From IMG/VR virus record IMGVR_UViG_3300044638_001566, positions 1 through 27,256 of that record: a stretch of 27,256 bases of DNA; one strand, given 5' to 3'. This DNA comes from a virus. The first letter of the stretch is position 1. Every line of letters begins with the position of its first letter. Of this stretch, positions 1 to 8,968 are shown piece by piece. Both the position numbers and the translations under genes were made by a program. The notes beneath the pieces were generated by a model. It made no database searches. It was not told the origin of the DNA and saw only the letters and a list, made by a program, of their open reading frames with translations.

Positions 1-2
1 GA

Positions 3-1031
3 GTATGGTGTGCTGACTTCGCTGCTGATAAGCATACAGTGTATTGGTCAGACCTACTCAACGGAAGTATCTGGACAGGTGGTAGCTCAGGTAATATTGA
101 CATCTCTGAAGTATGGCCTGATGGTTATGATGAGATTGTCACTATGACAGCTCACAATGGCTTTCTAATCATCTTTGGGAAGAAGTCTATTCTGGTCTAT
201 GCTGGTGCTGAAGACCCATCGACAATGGCAATAGCAGACGTTATAAACGGCATAGGCTGCGTTGCTAGAGACAGTGTACAACACACTGGTGCTGACATCT
301 TATTCTTAGACGCTACAGGTGTAAGAAGCCTTGGTAGAACTATTCAAGAGAAGTCTGTACCTATTGGTGATATTAGTAAGAATGTTAGAGATGAGATTAA
401 AGATTTAATAGCAGCAACTACACAGTCTGTTAAATGTCATTATAGCCCTGAGAATGCTTTCTACTTAGTTACCTTTAGAGACTTTGCAATAACGTATTGT
501 TTTGATACACGCAGGCCGTTAGAGGATGGCAGCTACAGAGCCACAACATGGACAGGTTTAGTGCCTTTGTGTTATGAAAGAACACTAGGTGGTATAATGT
601 ACATAGGTACTTCTAGCGGTATAGGTAAGTATCAAGGGTATAGAGATAACACAACTCCGTACTTGATGAGCTACTTTAGTCACCCGTTAACCTTTGATAA
701 TCCTTCTAACTTAAAGTTCTTGAAGAAGGTGTCATTGATTACCATTGGCGGTACTAGCAATAACGGCATCCTAAACTGGGCTTATGATTACTCACTAGCA
801 TACAGTAAGCAAGCGTTTTCATTTGTGTCAAGCCTTAATCCCGCTAACTATAACATCTCTGAGTTTAATACAAATGCTGAATATACATTCCCTACAACTA
901 TTAATAAACCATCCATTAATACATCAGGTAGTGGTGTTGCTGTGTCAATAGGTGTAGAGGCTACGATAAATAATTCAGCATTCTCCATACAAGAAATGAA
1001 CATTTATGCACTACTAGGAAGGATTATATAA
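3..1031 (+). CDS. Phage stabilisation/tail protein, P22 gp10-like (5' partial)
   Basis: The frame is open from the left edge, so the gene begins outside the window; 342 codons are visible and the first in-window candidate start (GTG at 39) is only an internal codon. The visible part reads as a beta-rich protein with repeated aromatic-glycine turns (WCADF, VYWSDL, WTGG) and a segment around WPDGYDEIVTM followed by FGKKSILVYAG. That pattern resembles packaged-DNA stabilisation proteins of the P22 gp10 type, which close the portal channel and join it to the tail in podoviruses. It ends in IYALLGRII*, and the stop shares one base with the next ATG (TAATG), so the two are translationally coupled. 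The position just before fibre-like and internal virion genes fits a head-tail or tail role. The family assignment is from recalled resemblance, not a search. Confidence 0.6.
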   Translation, partial: VWCADFAADKHTVYWSDLLNGSIWTGGSSGNIDISEVWPDGYDEIVTMTAHNGFLIIFGKKSILVYAGAEDPSTMAIADVINGIGCVARDSVQHTGADILFLDATGVRSLGRTIQEKSVPIGDISKNVRDEIKDLIAATTQSVKCHYSPENAFYLVTFRDFAITYCFDTRRPLEDGSYRATTWTGLVPLCYERTLGGIMYIGTSSGIGKYQGYRDNTTPYLMSYFSHPLTFDNPSNLKFLKKVSLITIGGTSNNGILNWAYDYSLAYSKQAFSFVSSLNPANYNISEFNTNAEYTFPTTINKPSINTSGSGVAVSIGVEATINNSAFSIQEMNIYALLGRII

Positions 1032-1264
1032 TGGCTGATTACACTAAGGCTACGAACTTCGCAGCTAAGGATGCTTTGGTAACAGGCAATCCTTTGAAGG
1101 TTGTTGTAGGTACTGACATTGACACAGAGTTTAATGCTTTGCAGAGTGCTGTTAACAGTAAGGCAGATAAGGCATCACCTACCTTCACAGGGACAGTGGT
1201 AATACCAACACTAACTGTTAGCGGTACAGCCACCATAGGCACTATCACTGGTGGAACTTATTAA
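1031..1264 (+). CDS. Small tail-fibre-like protein
   Basis: A 77-residue protein whose ATG overlaps the stop of the preceding gene by one base. The middle holds FNALQSAVNSKADKASPTFTG (residues about 34-54), a pattern common in tail fibre and baseplate proteins, where ADxxSPTFTG units form beta-helix-like repeats. The C-terminus is a short Thr/Gly/Ile-rich beta stretch (TVSGTATIGTITGGTY). It is too short to be a complete receptor-binding fibre, so it may be a fibre connector, a small tail accessory protein or a remnant fibre. The neighbours support a tail role: a head-tail or stabilisation gene upstream and putative internal virion proteins downstream. An antisense ORF at 1039-1248 is a shadow. 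Confidence 0.6.
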   Translation: MADYTKATNFAAKDALVTGNPLKVVVGTDIDTEFNALQSAVNSKADKASPTFTGTVVIPTLTVSGTATIGTITGGTY

Positions 1265-1274
1265 GGAGTAGTGT

Positions 1275-2162
1275 ATGAGTTTTTGGCAAGCTTTAAAAGA
1301 AGAAGCTGATAAGGGCGGTTTTGGTAATCTTGTGGCAGGCGGTGGTGGTTTAGCACTAGCAGAGAACTACGCGAGAGAAATAGAAAAAGCTGGTCTAGAT
1401 GCTTCTACGGCAGCTAACACGCTAGGAACTACATTAGCTAATGAAGCAAAGTTTAAACCTTTTACTGTTACTACAGGGCTTTCAAAAGTTATTACAGATG
1501 ATAAAGGTGGCTATACTGTTGAACTTACCCCTGAGCAAAAGTTTTATCAAGATGAGTTGTTTAGAACATCTGCTGGTTTGTTGCAGAGTGCTACACAAGA
1601 TAATACAACGCGAGAACAGCAGATATTTAACCGTCTTCAAGCTATGGTATCTCCAGGACAAGAGAGAGAAGCATTAGCTCTGGAGAATAGGCTGTACAAT
1701 CAAGGTAGAGGTGGTGTTAGTACAGCAATGTATGGCGGTACACCAGAGCAGCTTGCAAGGGCTAAAGCTATTGAAGAGCAACGTAGCACTGACATTTTTG
1801 GTGCTATGAATCAATCACTAGTTGAACAAGCTCAGAATGCTGATATTGGTAGTAGTTTATTCAAGCTCGGTTACATGCCGCAGCAACAAGCAATAGATTC
1901 TCTAGCACCTGCTATTAACATGGCTGACATAGCCGGTGCAGGTCAGAGAGCTGGTATACAAGCACAAGGTTTGTTAGGTCAGACAGGTATTGAAGCAAGG
2001 TTTGGAGGAGCTAACACAGCAGCAGGAGTACGTAGCAACGCATTAATAACTTTGATAAATAGCTTATCATCTCCTAAAACCGATGCGGCAGGCAATACAA
2101 CACAGCAAAGTGCTATTGATAGAGCCTTAGGTGGTTTGTTCGGTAAATTTATTAAGCCGTAG
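1275..2162 (+). CDS. Putative internal virion/structural protein (295 aa)
   Basis: The ATG is preceded by a good ribosome binding site (AAGGAGTAGTGT) 10 nt after the previous stop. The protein is Ala/Gly/Gln-rich with a short glycine-rich hydrophobic stretch near residues 16-28 (GFGNLVAGGGGLALA), then mostly predicted helix with many Gln, Asn and Ala. No catalytic motif is visible. In short-tailed phages, two to four large Ala/Gln-rich proteins encoded after the tail tube genes are usually ejected with the DNA (T7 gp14, gp15 and gp16 are the model). This gene is in the place and size range of a gp14-like component. The structural role is inferred from position and composition only. Confidence 0.55.
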   Translation: MSFWQALKEEADKGGFGNLVAGGGGLALAENYAREIEKAGLDASTAANTLGTTLANEAKFKPFTVTTGLSKVITDDKGGYTVELTPEQKFYQDELFRTSAGLLQSATQDNTTREQQIFNRLQAMVSPGQEREALALENRLYNQGRGGVSTAMYGGTPEQLARAKAIEEQRSTDIFGAMNQSLVEQAQNADIGSSLFKLGYMPQQQAIDSLAPAINMADIAGAGQRAGIQAQGLLGQTGIEARFGGANTAAGVRSNALITLINSLSSPKTDAAGNTTQQSAIDRALGGLFGKFIKP

Positions 2163-2175
2163 TTAAGAGGTAAAT

Positions 2176-3981
2176 ATGTTAACAAATATACAGAGTTTAT
2201 TTGCAGATATTCTACAGACACCTGAACAACGTGCTATGCAGCTTAGGAATGAAGGGTTAACCAGAGCTGAGTTAGCTACAAGAGGCTTGTCAGGCGGTGG
2301 TCAGTTGTTAGCTCCTTTGATATCTGCACAAGCACAAAGTGCGCCTATGATTGAAGATATGATTAGGAGGGGCTTTGGAGGCTTGTTCGGTCAAGACATT
2401 CGTACAGAGTCTGAAAGAATACAAGGGATGCTGTCAGAGGCTGATACAGCTACACCAGAAGGTCAACAGGCGCTGATAACAGCACTGCGTAATCAAGGCT
2501 ATGGCGCTCAAGCTGCACAACTTCAACAGCAAATGATGGCAGAACAGCAGCAACAACAAGCAGCCGCTGCTCAGGCTCAACAACAAGAGTTTGAGAATAC
2601 ACTTCAGTCTATGAATTATCAACTGGATGTTGCACAGTTTGGCGAAACACAGGCAACTAATCTGCAAGCCCGTAGATTAGCAGAAGCACAGGAAGCACGT
2701 GCAGCAGGTACTTATGAATCTGAGATACAAAAACAGCAAAGAGAGCAAAGAGAATCAGAGGCTTTGAGAGCATCTAATGTTGCTATCATTAATAGCAGTC
2801 CTACTATACCTGCACAAATGAAAGCAAATTTAAGCAGAGCAGCTTTATCAGGTTTGTTTGATCAAAACCCTGAAGAAATCTACAAGATAGCTTATGGTAA
2901 TGATGAAATTGTTACTTTTGGAGGCGTAGCATACAACGCATCAGCAGCTCGGCGTGGTGAAAGTGATACCTGGCTGACAGTACCAAAAGCACCTACAAAC
3001 CTTGCTGAGACAATTCTATCCGACTTAGACCCTGCTAAGTTTACACCAGAAAGCATAGCGCAGGCTCTGACGCTATTTAATCAAGCAACAACACCTGTTG
3101 ATCAAAACACAGCCCTTAGTGTCTTGCAACTACAGTCATCATCAGACCCTAGTAATTCTGTTAAGATACTAAGTTCTGATCTGGCAATGGACGTTACAGC
3201 CTACAACAGTTGGGTTAGAGGAGGTAAGCAAGGAGAACCAGACTTCTGGATTAAAGCACCTACAGCGGCTGAAACAGGTACTGACGCTTTTTCAGCAATT
3301 ATTGAAGACCTGCCGTGGGGTAATTACACTCCTGAGTCTATTTCTACATGGTTAGCTGCTCAGGATACTGCTGTAACTTCTTTAGAGAAGGCAGATACTA
3401 TTAGGCTATTACAGCCTGCAAGATCAGGAACTTCTACTGCTGCACTGACACCAGCAATCCTACAAGCTGAAGAAGCAGCTACAACTTCAAGCTCACAAGC
3501 CGGTAGAATGTTGAGTCTTTCTACACAGTTTGATACAGCAATGGGTTCAGGCTCGTCTGCGCGTATGGGTGCTTTGTGGAGAACTTTCACAGGAAACAGC
3601 AGTGATGCTGACGCTATGCGTCTAGAGCTTCGTGCAATTCAAAACACATTTGTTTTAGCGAATCTTCCATCAGGCTCTTCCAGTGACGCAGACGTAGCAT
3701 TGGCAAGAAGCACAACACCTGATGAGTTTAATGATCCTGAATTAATAAATAGTTGGCTCAGAGGTCAGGCTAAGATGGCTGCAATGGCTGCTGAGTATAA
3801 TCTATTTAAAGCAGACTATTTGAACAAAAACCAAAACCCAGCAGGGCTGTCAAGGGCGTGGGAAGAACAAAGAAACGCTCCAGGATACCGAGAGAATATT
3901 GAAAGCAAATATGGCTTTAAATTCAACCCAGATGCTGATAGAGAAGCTACACGTGCAGCAGCTACACAGGGGCGTAATTAA
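2176..3981 (+). CDS. Putative internal virion protein, Gln-rich coiled coil (601 aa)
   Basis: It starts 13 nt after the previous gene with a GAGGTAAAT ribosome binding site. Residues about 100-190 are extraordinarily rich in Gln, Ala and Glu and should form a long helix or coiled coil. The remainder is helical with repeated segments of the type DLDPAKFTPESIAQAL and DLPWGNYTPESISTWL (near residues 283 and 375), suggesting an internal repeat of roughly 90 residues. No enzyme motif is seen. It sits between a 295-aa and a 673-aa protein of similar style, so the three are probably the ejection (internal core) proteins of a podovirus. This is inference; no homologue was checked. Confidence 0.55.
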   Translation: MLTNIQSLFADILQTPEQRAMQLRNEGLTRAELATRGLSGGGQLLAPLISAQAQSAPMIEDMIRRGFGGLFGQDIRTESERIQGMLSEADTATPEGQQALITALRNQGYGAQAAQLQQQMMAEQQQQQAAAAQAQQQEFENTLQSMNYQLDVAQFGETQATNLQARRLAEAQEARAAGTYESEIQKQQREQRESEALRASNVAIINSSPTIPAQMKANLSRAALSGLFDQNPEEIYKIAYGNDEIVTFGGVAYNASAARRGESDTWLTVPKAPTNLAETILSDLDPAKFTPESIAQALTLFNQATTPVDQNTALSVLQLQSSSDPSNSVKILSSDLAMDVTAYNSWVRGGKQGEPDFWIKAPTAAETGTDAFSAIIEDLPWGNYTPESISTWLAAQDTAVTSLEKADTIRLLQPARSGTSTAALTPAILQAEEAATTSSSQAGRMLSLSTQFDTAMGSGSSARMGALWRTFTGNSSDADAMRLELRAIQNTFVLANLPSGSSSDADVALARSTTPDEFNDPELINSWLRGQAKMAAMAAEYNLFKADYLNKNQNPAGLSRAWEEQRNAPGYRENIESKYGFKFNPDADREATRAAATQGRN

Positions 3982-3983
3982 CA

Positions 3984-6005
3984 ATGGCTGAAAATACTCA
4001 TATTTTAACTGGTGTGCCTGATTCGTTTATCGACAGGTTATCAACTGCTGATTTGTCAGCAATAGCGAATAACACCTACGAGAGCATATCTCCACAGGGT
4101 ATGGCTATTATTAATGATGGCAAAACAAACCTCGGCGCAGGTGAAATGCTGGACACTGGCACAGGCATTACAGGCGCTGTTGTAGGCACAGCTTTAGGCA
4201 GTGCTTTTGGGCCTCCAGGCATGATGGTAGGAGGAACTGTAGGAGGTGCGGTTGGAACATATGCTGGTGAAGTTATAGAAGATGTTGTAGCTGGTAGAGG
4301 TTTAAACTTAGGCTTTGGAAGAGGAGGAGCAGCAAGAGAGGCTTCTATCTCAGGAGCTATTGATCTAGGCACTGCTGGTGTGTTTAAGGGTTTTAAACTG
4401 CTTAAAGATGCTTTTCATATGGACTCTTCGTCTTTATTAAACATCTTTAGAAACACAGCGCCTACACCTCCGACAATGAATCAGGTGCAGATGAGTGACT
4501 TACCCGCAAGGAGTCCTCAGTCTCTCTTACAGACTCAAGATTTCTTGATGGAAAGAGGAGGTACTTTGTTTCCTTCTCAGACAGGTATGCAAGGACGCTT
4601 AGGCGCTATTGGTGAATCCTTAGCTAACGTAGGCTCCTTTTCCAGTAATCAAATGCAAGGGGTTATAGAGAACAACGCAAGAATTATCTCTGATTCTTTT
4701 AATCAAATGATAAGAGGCGTAGACCCTGCTCTTGCACGTTCACAAGAAGGTGTAGGTGCTGCAATATCACAGATAGTGGGTTCAGCTGAAACAGACTTAA
4801 AAGCATATTTTAGAACTTCTTTAGACGCTATAAAAAGAGAAGCAGGCAATAACCTAGTTCCTGTTGACGGTATATCTAAAACTATTGACAACATTTTTAC
4901 AGACAGCACTAACAGACTTATTGTTAATCTTTCTGACAATACTAAAAACATGCTCAAGAAAGCTCAAAAGGATTTGGGCTATGAAAGCGTTCTTATAAAC
5001 CCTGCTACAAATAACCCGTTCAGGGGAAGTAAAAATGCAGGCATGTCTGACTTGATAGAATATCAACAAAGACTAACTCTAGAGATTAGTAATTTAAGAC
5101 CTAGTATTAACAATCCTATGGGCGACGCTACAGCCTATAGAGAGTTGTCAATGATTGAAAACCAAATAAAAGCCTCTATTGCAGACACAATGGAAAAGAT
5201 AAATCCAGCTGCTGCCGCTGCTTATAGAGCTTTAAATAAGCAATATGGAGAAACATTAAATAACCTGTATCCTCCTCTTGTGGAATCCAACTTAGTTAGG
5301 GCCGGTGAAATAGGTGCTTACTCCCAGCTCGGTAGAATGATGACCACATCAAGTGACGCATCAAAGTTAAATGCTGTAATGAATAGCATTGATACTGCGT
5401 TTGCACAGGTCAAACGCTCAGGTGGTCAAATACTAGGAGACATTACAACTCCTGAAAGAGCTAGAGCATTAATATCACAGTCTTACTTAGCTAATACATT
5501 TGCTGCTAATGCTAATGGAACTCTAGACATCTACAAAATAAGAGGAATTATTGATGAACTAAATGAGCCTAGTACGGCCATGTTGTATAGAACAGTACTT
5601 GGTGGCAACTACAACAACTTTAAAGGTTTGGTCAGTGCGTTAGAAAACTCCTCTAAAAATGTTTCCCAAGACTTCCTTAGTTTAAGTGTACGTGGTAGAG
5701 AGATTTCAACTGCACTCGGTAGTGCTTCTGTTCTCGGGGGCTTGGCAGGTACTGCTGGCTACGCCGCTATGGGGCCAGAAGGGGCTATGCTGGGCGCTGT
5801 AGGTATCTTTGGTATTCCTTATGTTCTGGCTAAGGTGGCTACAAACCCTGAAGCAACCAGGAGATTAATCCTGTTAGCATCTGGTGTTAATAGAGGAGCT
5901 GTTACAAGTCCTTCATTCATAGCAGCACAAGCTGTTAAAGTGTTAGAGGCTTTGCCAGAAGCAGATAGAAATGACATACGGGACATGGGCTACACAGGCT
6001 ATTAA
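3984..6005 (+). CDS. Putative DNA-ejection/internal virion protein with glycine-zipper segments (673 aa)
   Basis: It begins 2 nt after the preceding stop. Two glycine/alanine-rich hydrophobic segments stand out: residues 61-95 (GITGAVVGTALGS... through VGGAVGTYAG), a clear glycine-zipper pattern, and residues 578-616 (LGSASVLGGLAGTAGYAAMG... to IPYVLA). Segments of this type insert into membranes, which fits a protein ejected from the capsid to build a channel across the cell envelope, as T7 gp16 and gp15 do. The middle is predicted helical. No lytic transglycosylase motif (SLT glutamate context) could be recognised, unlike T7 gp16. It is the last large gene of this structural arm and is followed by two small genes and the terminator. 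Role inferred from position and hydrophobicity. Confidence 0.55.
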   Translation: MAENTHILTGVPDSFIDRLSTADLSAIANNTYESISPQGMAIINDGKTNLGAGEMLDTGTGITGAVVGTALGSAFGPPGMMVGGTVGGAVGTYAGEVIEDVVAGRGLNLGFGRGGAAREASISGAIDLGTAGVFKGFKLLKDAFHMDSSSLLNIFRNTAPTPPTMNQVQMSDLPARSPQSLLQTQDFLMERGGTLFPSQTGMQGRLGAIGESLANVGSFSSNQMQGVIENNARIISDSFNQMIRGVDPALARSQEGVGAAISQIVGSAETDLKAYFRTSLDAIKREAGNNLVPVDGISKTIDNIFTDSTNRLIVNLSDNTKNMLKKAQKDLGYESVLINPATNNPFRGSKNAGMSDLIEYQQRLTLEISNLRPSINNPMGDATAYRELSMIENQIKASIADTMEKINPAAAAAYRALNKQYGETLNNLYPPLVESNLVRAGEIGAYSQLGRMMTTSSDASKLNAVMNSIDTAFAQVKRSGGQILGDITTPERARALISQSYLANTFAANANGTLDIYKIRGIIDELNEPSTAMLYRTVLGGNYNNFKGLVSALENSSKNVSQDFLSLSVRGREISTALGSASVLGGLAGTAGYAAMGPEGAMLGAVGIFGIPYVLAKVATNPEATRRLILLASGVNRGAVTSPSFIAAQAVKVLEALPEADRNDIRDMGYTGY

Positions 6006-6014
6006 GGAGCAGCA

Positions 6015-6176
6015 ATGACAGACAACATAGTCGCCATAGAATCTAAAGAAGATAAGCAGATTAGAGAGACAGCGGCCTACTTAGCCAAGCTACACAGAGC
6101 TATGTATGACGCTCACATCAAAGCAGGGTTTGAGCATGAAGAAGCTATGTACCTGTGTTGCTCTGGAGATGCCTAA
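6015..6176 (+). CDS. Small acidic/helical protein (53 aa)
   Basis: A strong ribosome binding site (AAGGAG) precedes this ATG by five bases, and the TAA stop overlaps the next ATG (TAATG). The product, beginning MTDNIVAIESKEDKQIRETA and ending LCCSGDA, is one predicted amphipathic helix with a Cys-Cys pair near the end. Function unknown. Tight packing on both sides and the good ribosome binding site argue that it is a real gene, although it is short. Confidence 0.6.
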   Translation: MTDNIVAIESKEDKQIRETAAYLAKLHRAMYDAHIKAGFEHEEAMYLCCSGDA

Positions 6177-6463
6177 TGACTAAGAAGAAGGATAGCAAGC
6201 TGGAGAACGCGGGAGTTAGCGGCTATAACAAACCCAAGAGAACTCCCAATCACCCTACAAAGTCTCATGTAGTAGTGGCTAAAGAGGGTGACGAGACCCG
6301 AACGATCAGATTTGGGCAGCAAAACGTCAGTGGCTCTCCTAAGCGTGAAGGTGAGTCAAAGGCCGATAAAGCTAGGAGAGAGTCGTTTAAGGCAAGACAC
6401 GCTGCTAACATCGCTAAAGGTAAGATGTCGGCAGCCTGGTGGAGTTCCGTCACAAAATGGTAG
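6176..6463 (+). CDS. Small basic conserved phage protein (95 aa)
   Basis: The likely start is the ATG at 6176, coupled to the previous stop (TAATG), rather than an upstream in-frame start at 6155. The N-terminal half is Lys/Asn/Pro-rich and probably disordered; the C-terminal half carries FGQQNVSGSPKREGESKADK followed by FKARHAANIAKGKMSAAWWS and VTKW. This C-terminal block (FxARHxxNIAKGKxSAAxW...KW) is one I recall from many phage proteins of unknown function encoded near structural genes. The strongly basic character suggests nucleic-acid binding, but nothing proves it. It is the last confident plus-strand gene before the convergent terminator. Confidence 0.65.
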   Translation: MTKKKDSKLENAGVSGYNKPKRTPNHPTKSHVVVAKEGDETRTIRFGQQNVSGSPKREGESKADKARRESFKARHAANIAKGKMSAAWWSSVTKW

Positions 6464-6489
6464 TAGTATCAAAGGCTTAGGAGATAACT

Positions 6490-6534
6490 ATGAAAGGTCT
6501 TTATAGGATAAGCGATAATGGCAGCGGGAGTTAA
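6490..6534 (+). CDS. Possible 14-codon micro-ORF
   Basis: The ATG has a good ribosome binding site (AGGAGATAACT) and reads MKGLYRISDNGSGS, then stop. It lies in the short tail between the last structural gene and the terminator. A second micro-ORF starts at 6518 (ATGGCAGCGGGAGTTAAGCAC, stop), also with AGGA upstream. There is no protein-level evidence for either; the ribosome binding sites are the only support. Confidence 0.2.
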   Translation: MKGLYRISDNGSGS

Positions 6535-6601
6535 GCACTAAAGCTAAGAAGGCTAAGTAGTTGTTGCGAATTATGCAACATCCTAATGCGTAATAAACAG
6601 G

Positions 6602-6640
6602 AGAGGCGGCGTAGACTCAACAGACCTACACCGCCTCTTT
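6602..6640. terminator. Convergent intrinsic terminator
   Basis: Arms 6602-6614 (AGAGGCGGCGTAG) and 6626-6638 (CTACACCGCCTCT) pair over 13 positions with one mismatch (6610/6630) around an 11-nt loop. On the plus strand the hairpin runs into TTTCATTT. It lies exactly between the end of the plus-strand structural arm and the end of the minus-strand arm (gene stop at 6644), as expected for a shared terminator. The minus-strand side has only a short T run (CTGTTTATTACG), so termination is probably stronger for plus-strand transcription. Confidence 0.75.
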
Positions 6641-6643
6641 CAT

Positions 6644-6913
6644 TTAAACTACTTCCCTCAAATCAAGCTGCAAACGATAGTGGAAGTCCTCTTCATTATC
6701 GTCACAAGAGACTAACCAGTCCACCCTGTGTGCATACACCTCAGCAATGCGTAGAGCTTTAACAGCCTCTACGAACGTATCTAGTGTCTTTTCAGAGTAG
6801 TTCCTACAGTAACCGTATTCATCTTTATGTAGGTTGTCCTCAATCAGCAGCTCTATAGCGTCAGCAATCTCTCCAATATGATAATGCTTGTAATCGAAAT
6901 GTCCTCCACTCAT
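6644..6913 (-). CDS. Conserved phage protein of the MSGGHFDY type (89 aa)
   Basis: An in-frame start lies further upstream, but the ATG at 6913 has a ribosome binding site (GAGGGTATAAAT) and gives the N-terminus MSGGHFDYKHYHIGEIADAI. I recognise that as the beginning of a widespread family of small phage and prophage proteins of unknown function. The rest is acidic, with a Trp-Leu pair (DWLVSCDDNEEDFHYRL) near the C-terminus typical of the family. It is the last gene of the minus-strand arm, 13 nt after the ribonucleotide reductase, and its stop abuts the terminator. Function unknown. Confidence 0.75.
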   Translation of the reverse strand: MSGGHFDYKHYHIGEIADAIELLIEDNLHKDEYGYCRNYSEKTLDTFVEAVKALRIAEVYAHRVDWLVSCDDNEEDFHYRLQLDLREVV

Positions 6914-6926
6914 ATTTATACCCTCG

Positions 6927-8819
6927 TTAGATTTCACAAGCTCCTGCAACACACGCCAGCGTCTGCACACCCTCAGTGTTGTCTCGCTGCTCTTTCAAGT
7001 CCCAGTTAAACTGCGTAGGGAAGTTCTTAGCAGTTGCTTCATACTCTTCCTTCGTTATAGGCTCATACGGTGCTTGCTTGTATACGTGATCGCTATACGG
7101 TAGAAAGCTGATACCGCTGATCTTATCAAACTTGTTATACACCCACTGCCCAATCTCTAGAAACTCTGTATCCCTGTAGTAGCATGTCATTGAGGGCTTA
7201 TGCTCACACCAATGATCCTGGTAAATCTCCCACAACTCTAGCTGCTCTTTAGCAGACATCTCAGAAGCCACTACAGCGTCCTCTGGAGCCTTCTTAGGGA
7301 AGGAGAATACCAGAGCATTCTTAGACATCACATCAGCCTCCCACGGCACTCCAGCGTCCTTCAGGATGTCACACAGAGGGTCTGTAGAGTCTGCTCGTAC
7401 CCTGCGTATGTAATAGCTGCTGTATCGTGGGTGGATGCCGCTGGCGCTGTCAACCAACTGGCTGACTGTACCGGACGGTTTGATGCAAGTGATTGCTGTA
7501 GATTGATTGATACCAAGCATCTCAGCATATTCCTTGTTAACCTCTACAGAGCAGAGCTTCATACGCTCAAGCAAACTCTTTAAGTCTTCTTTGTTACCTC
7601 TACCACTGAGCAGGACGTTATCCATAATACCCGTCAGAGATACACCCAGCAATCGTTCCTCTTCAGTGTTCTTACGCCAGATGCTACGCACATAACGGAA
7701 GTTGGTTAACGTAGCCTGTAACGTACCTAAGATTGTTGCAATGCGTACCTTCCGCATCAAAGACTCTGGGGTGTCATCAGGACGTACCACAACCTCTGAC
7801 AGGTTACACAGCTGTGCAGGACGCAAGATAATCTCAGAGCAAGGGTTCGTACCAAACTCTTTAGTAGCGTCTCTACGTCCATTCTTAGCAGCCTGCTTCT
7901 GACTAGCCACTCGCGAGAACAGACCACGCTCTCCAGCCTTAGACTTGTACATCTCCTGCCACTCGTTTAAGAAGGCTTCAAAGTCTGGCTTCTCTGTGTA
8001 GCTTGCGCTGTTGTTTGATAACGCTCTGTGCGGTGCAGTCATCCACCACTCACCCTGCTTACAACGCCTGATACGATCATCAGAGAGGTTAGACAGGCTA
8101 ATCAATGCTGACCTACGTACACCGCCTACAACAACGATGTCAGCAATCTTGCAGCAGATGTCGTGACACTCTAGTGAATTGAGCCTACGTCCCTTCGCTC
8201 CTCTGAATACTTCAACGCAGAAGCGGAAAAGGTCTTCAAGAGGTGCTGGGCCAGAAGCTCTACCTCCGAAAGTCTTAAGGGGTGCTCCTGATGGTCGTAT
8301 TGCTGACAAGTCCCATTTTGGTACTTTACCTGCATAGAGCAACGATATAAGTTCTCTGAACGATGAGGCCCATCCAACTTTGCTATCTGCAACCCCAATG
8401 ACAGTATCTGTAGCATGGAACTCCTCCGACACCTCTGGTAAATGTGCTATGTATTGTCTCTCTACAGAGAAGCCTACACCTGTACCACACATGAGAATAT
8501 ACATCATCTCATCGAATGCTCTAGGGTGATCTACAGCAAGGTAGCTACAGTTAAAGCCTGCAATGTTATCCTTCTCAAGAGCTTTACCAGCCGTCATAAG
8601 CGCTCTCATAGAAGGCATTACTTCTAAGTTGAGGATAGCTTGACGACACTCCTCAAAGACTTCACCAGGTATCTGTGGAGCTTTGCTACCAAAGAAGCTG
8701 ATGTATCTATCTACTGTCTCTTCCCAAGTCTCTCTACGCTCAAGCTCTGGTATGTAACGAGCATATCGACTGCGGTGTATATACGTTGAATAACTGTCCA
8801 TCATTGTTACTTCCCTCAT
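6927..8819 (-). CDS. nrdJ: Class II (adenosylcobalamin-dependent) ribonucleoside-triphosphate reductase
   Basis: Converts ribonucleoside triphosphates to deoxyribonucleotides for phage DNA synthesis, using a cobalamin-generated thiyl radical. In the 630-residue reading, Cys91 (FNCSYL) and Cys338 (AQLCNL) match the redox pair, NPCSEI (325-330) carries the radical Cys327 with Asn325 and Glu329, and the C-terminus ACVAGACEI supplies the shuttle pair Cys623/Cys628. The spacings (11 between 327 and 338, 5 between 623 and 628) are those of the monomeric Lactobacillus leichmannii enzyme (408/419 and 731/736). CIKPSGTVSQ (445-454) and CGTGVGF (111-117) are further family signatures. The ATG at 8819 forms an ATGA overlap with the upstream gene's stop, but GAGGGAAG lies just inside it, ahead of Met6/Met7, so translation may start at 8804 or 8801. 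Activity depends on host or environmental B12. Confidence 0.95.
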   Translation of the reverse strand: MREVTMMDSYSTYIHRSRYARYIPELERRETWEETVDRYISFFGSKAPQIPGEVFEECRQAILNLEVMPSMRALMTAGKALEKDNIAGFNCSYLAVDHPRAFDEMMYILMCGTGVGFSVERQYIAHLPEVSEEFHATDTVIGVADSKVGWASSFRELISLLYAGKVPKWDLSAIRPSGAPLKTFGGRASGPAPLEDLFRFCVEVFRGAKGRRLNSLECHDICCKIADIVVVGGVRRSALISLSNLSDDRIRRCKQGEWWMTAPHRALSNNSASYTEKPDFEAFLNEWQEMYKSKAGERGLFSRVASQKQAAKNGRRDATKEFGTNPCSEIILRPAQLCNLSEVVVRPDDTPESLMRKVRIATILGTLQATLTNFRYVRSIWRKNTEEERLLGVSLTGIMDNVLLSGRGNKEDLKSLLERMKLCSVEVNKEYAEMLGINQSTAITCIKPSGTVSQLVDSASGIHPRYSSYYIRRVRADSTDPLCDILKDAGVPWEADVMSKNALVFSFPKKAPEDAVVASEMSAKEQLELWEIYQDHWCEHKPSMTCYYRDTEFLEIGQWVYNKFDKISGISFLPYSDHVYKQAPYEPITKEEYEATAKNFPTQFNWDLKEQRDNTEGVQTLACVAGACEI

Positions 8820-8968
8820 CGCGCAGCTGCTGCAATCATACTGTGTTTAACTATCTCTAACAAAGCGATGGCTCCCATCATGTTATCAAGCTGTTCCAAG
8901 TTCCCTACTTTTTCTTGTAAGAGGTCTACAATAGCGTCACTTGCTTCAATCATTTTATCTGGGTTCAT
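8816..8968 (-). CDS. Small hypothetical protein (50 aa)
   Basis: Reads MNPDKMIEASDAIVDLLQEK, continuing through LEQLDNMMGAIALLEIV to AAAAR. It overlaps both neighbours by 4-nt ATGA junctions: its ATG overlaps the stop of the DUF3310 gene, and its stop overlaps the first ATG of the reductase gene. The composition is that of one or two amphipathic helices. Function unknown; it may serve mainly to couple translation across the two genes. Confidence 0.65.
   Translation of the reverse strand: MNPDKMIEASDAIVDLLQEKVGNLEQLDNMMGAIALLEIVKHSMIAAAAR

Noticed and set aside
4076-4372. 98-codon minus-strand ORF opposite the 673-aa gene
   Set aside because: Pro/Ala-rich translation is the complement of the glycine-zipper segment; no start signal.
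6518-6560. A frameshifted small gene (MAAGVKH... with a Lys/Ala tail in another frame)
   Set aside because: The shift is suggestive but rests on a few codons; without relatives it cannot be told from non-coding sequence.
8171-8416. 81-codon minus-strand ORF in another frame of the reductase gene
   Set aside because: It falls inside the reductase gene, has no initiation signal, and shows no conserved pattern comparable to the methyltransferase overlap.
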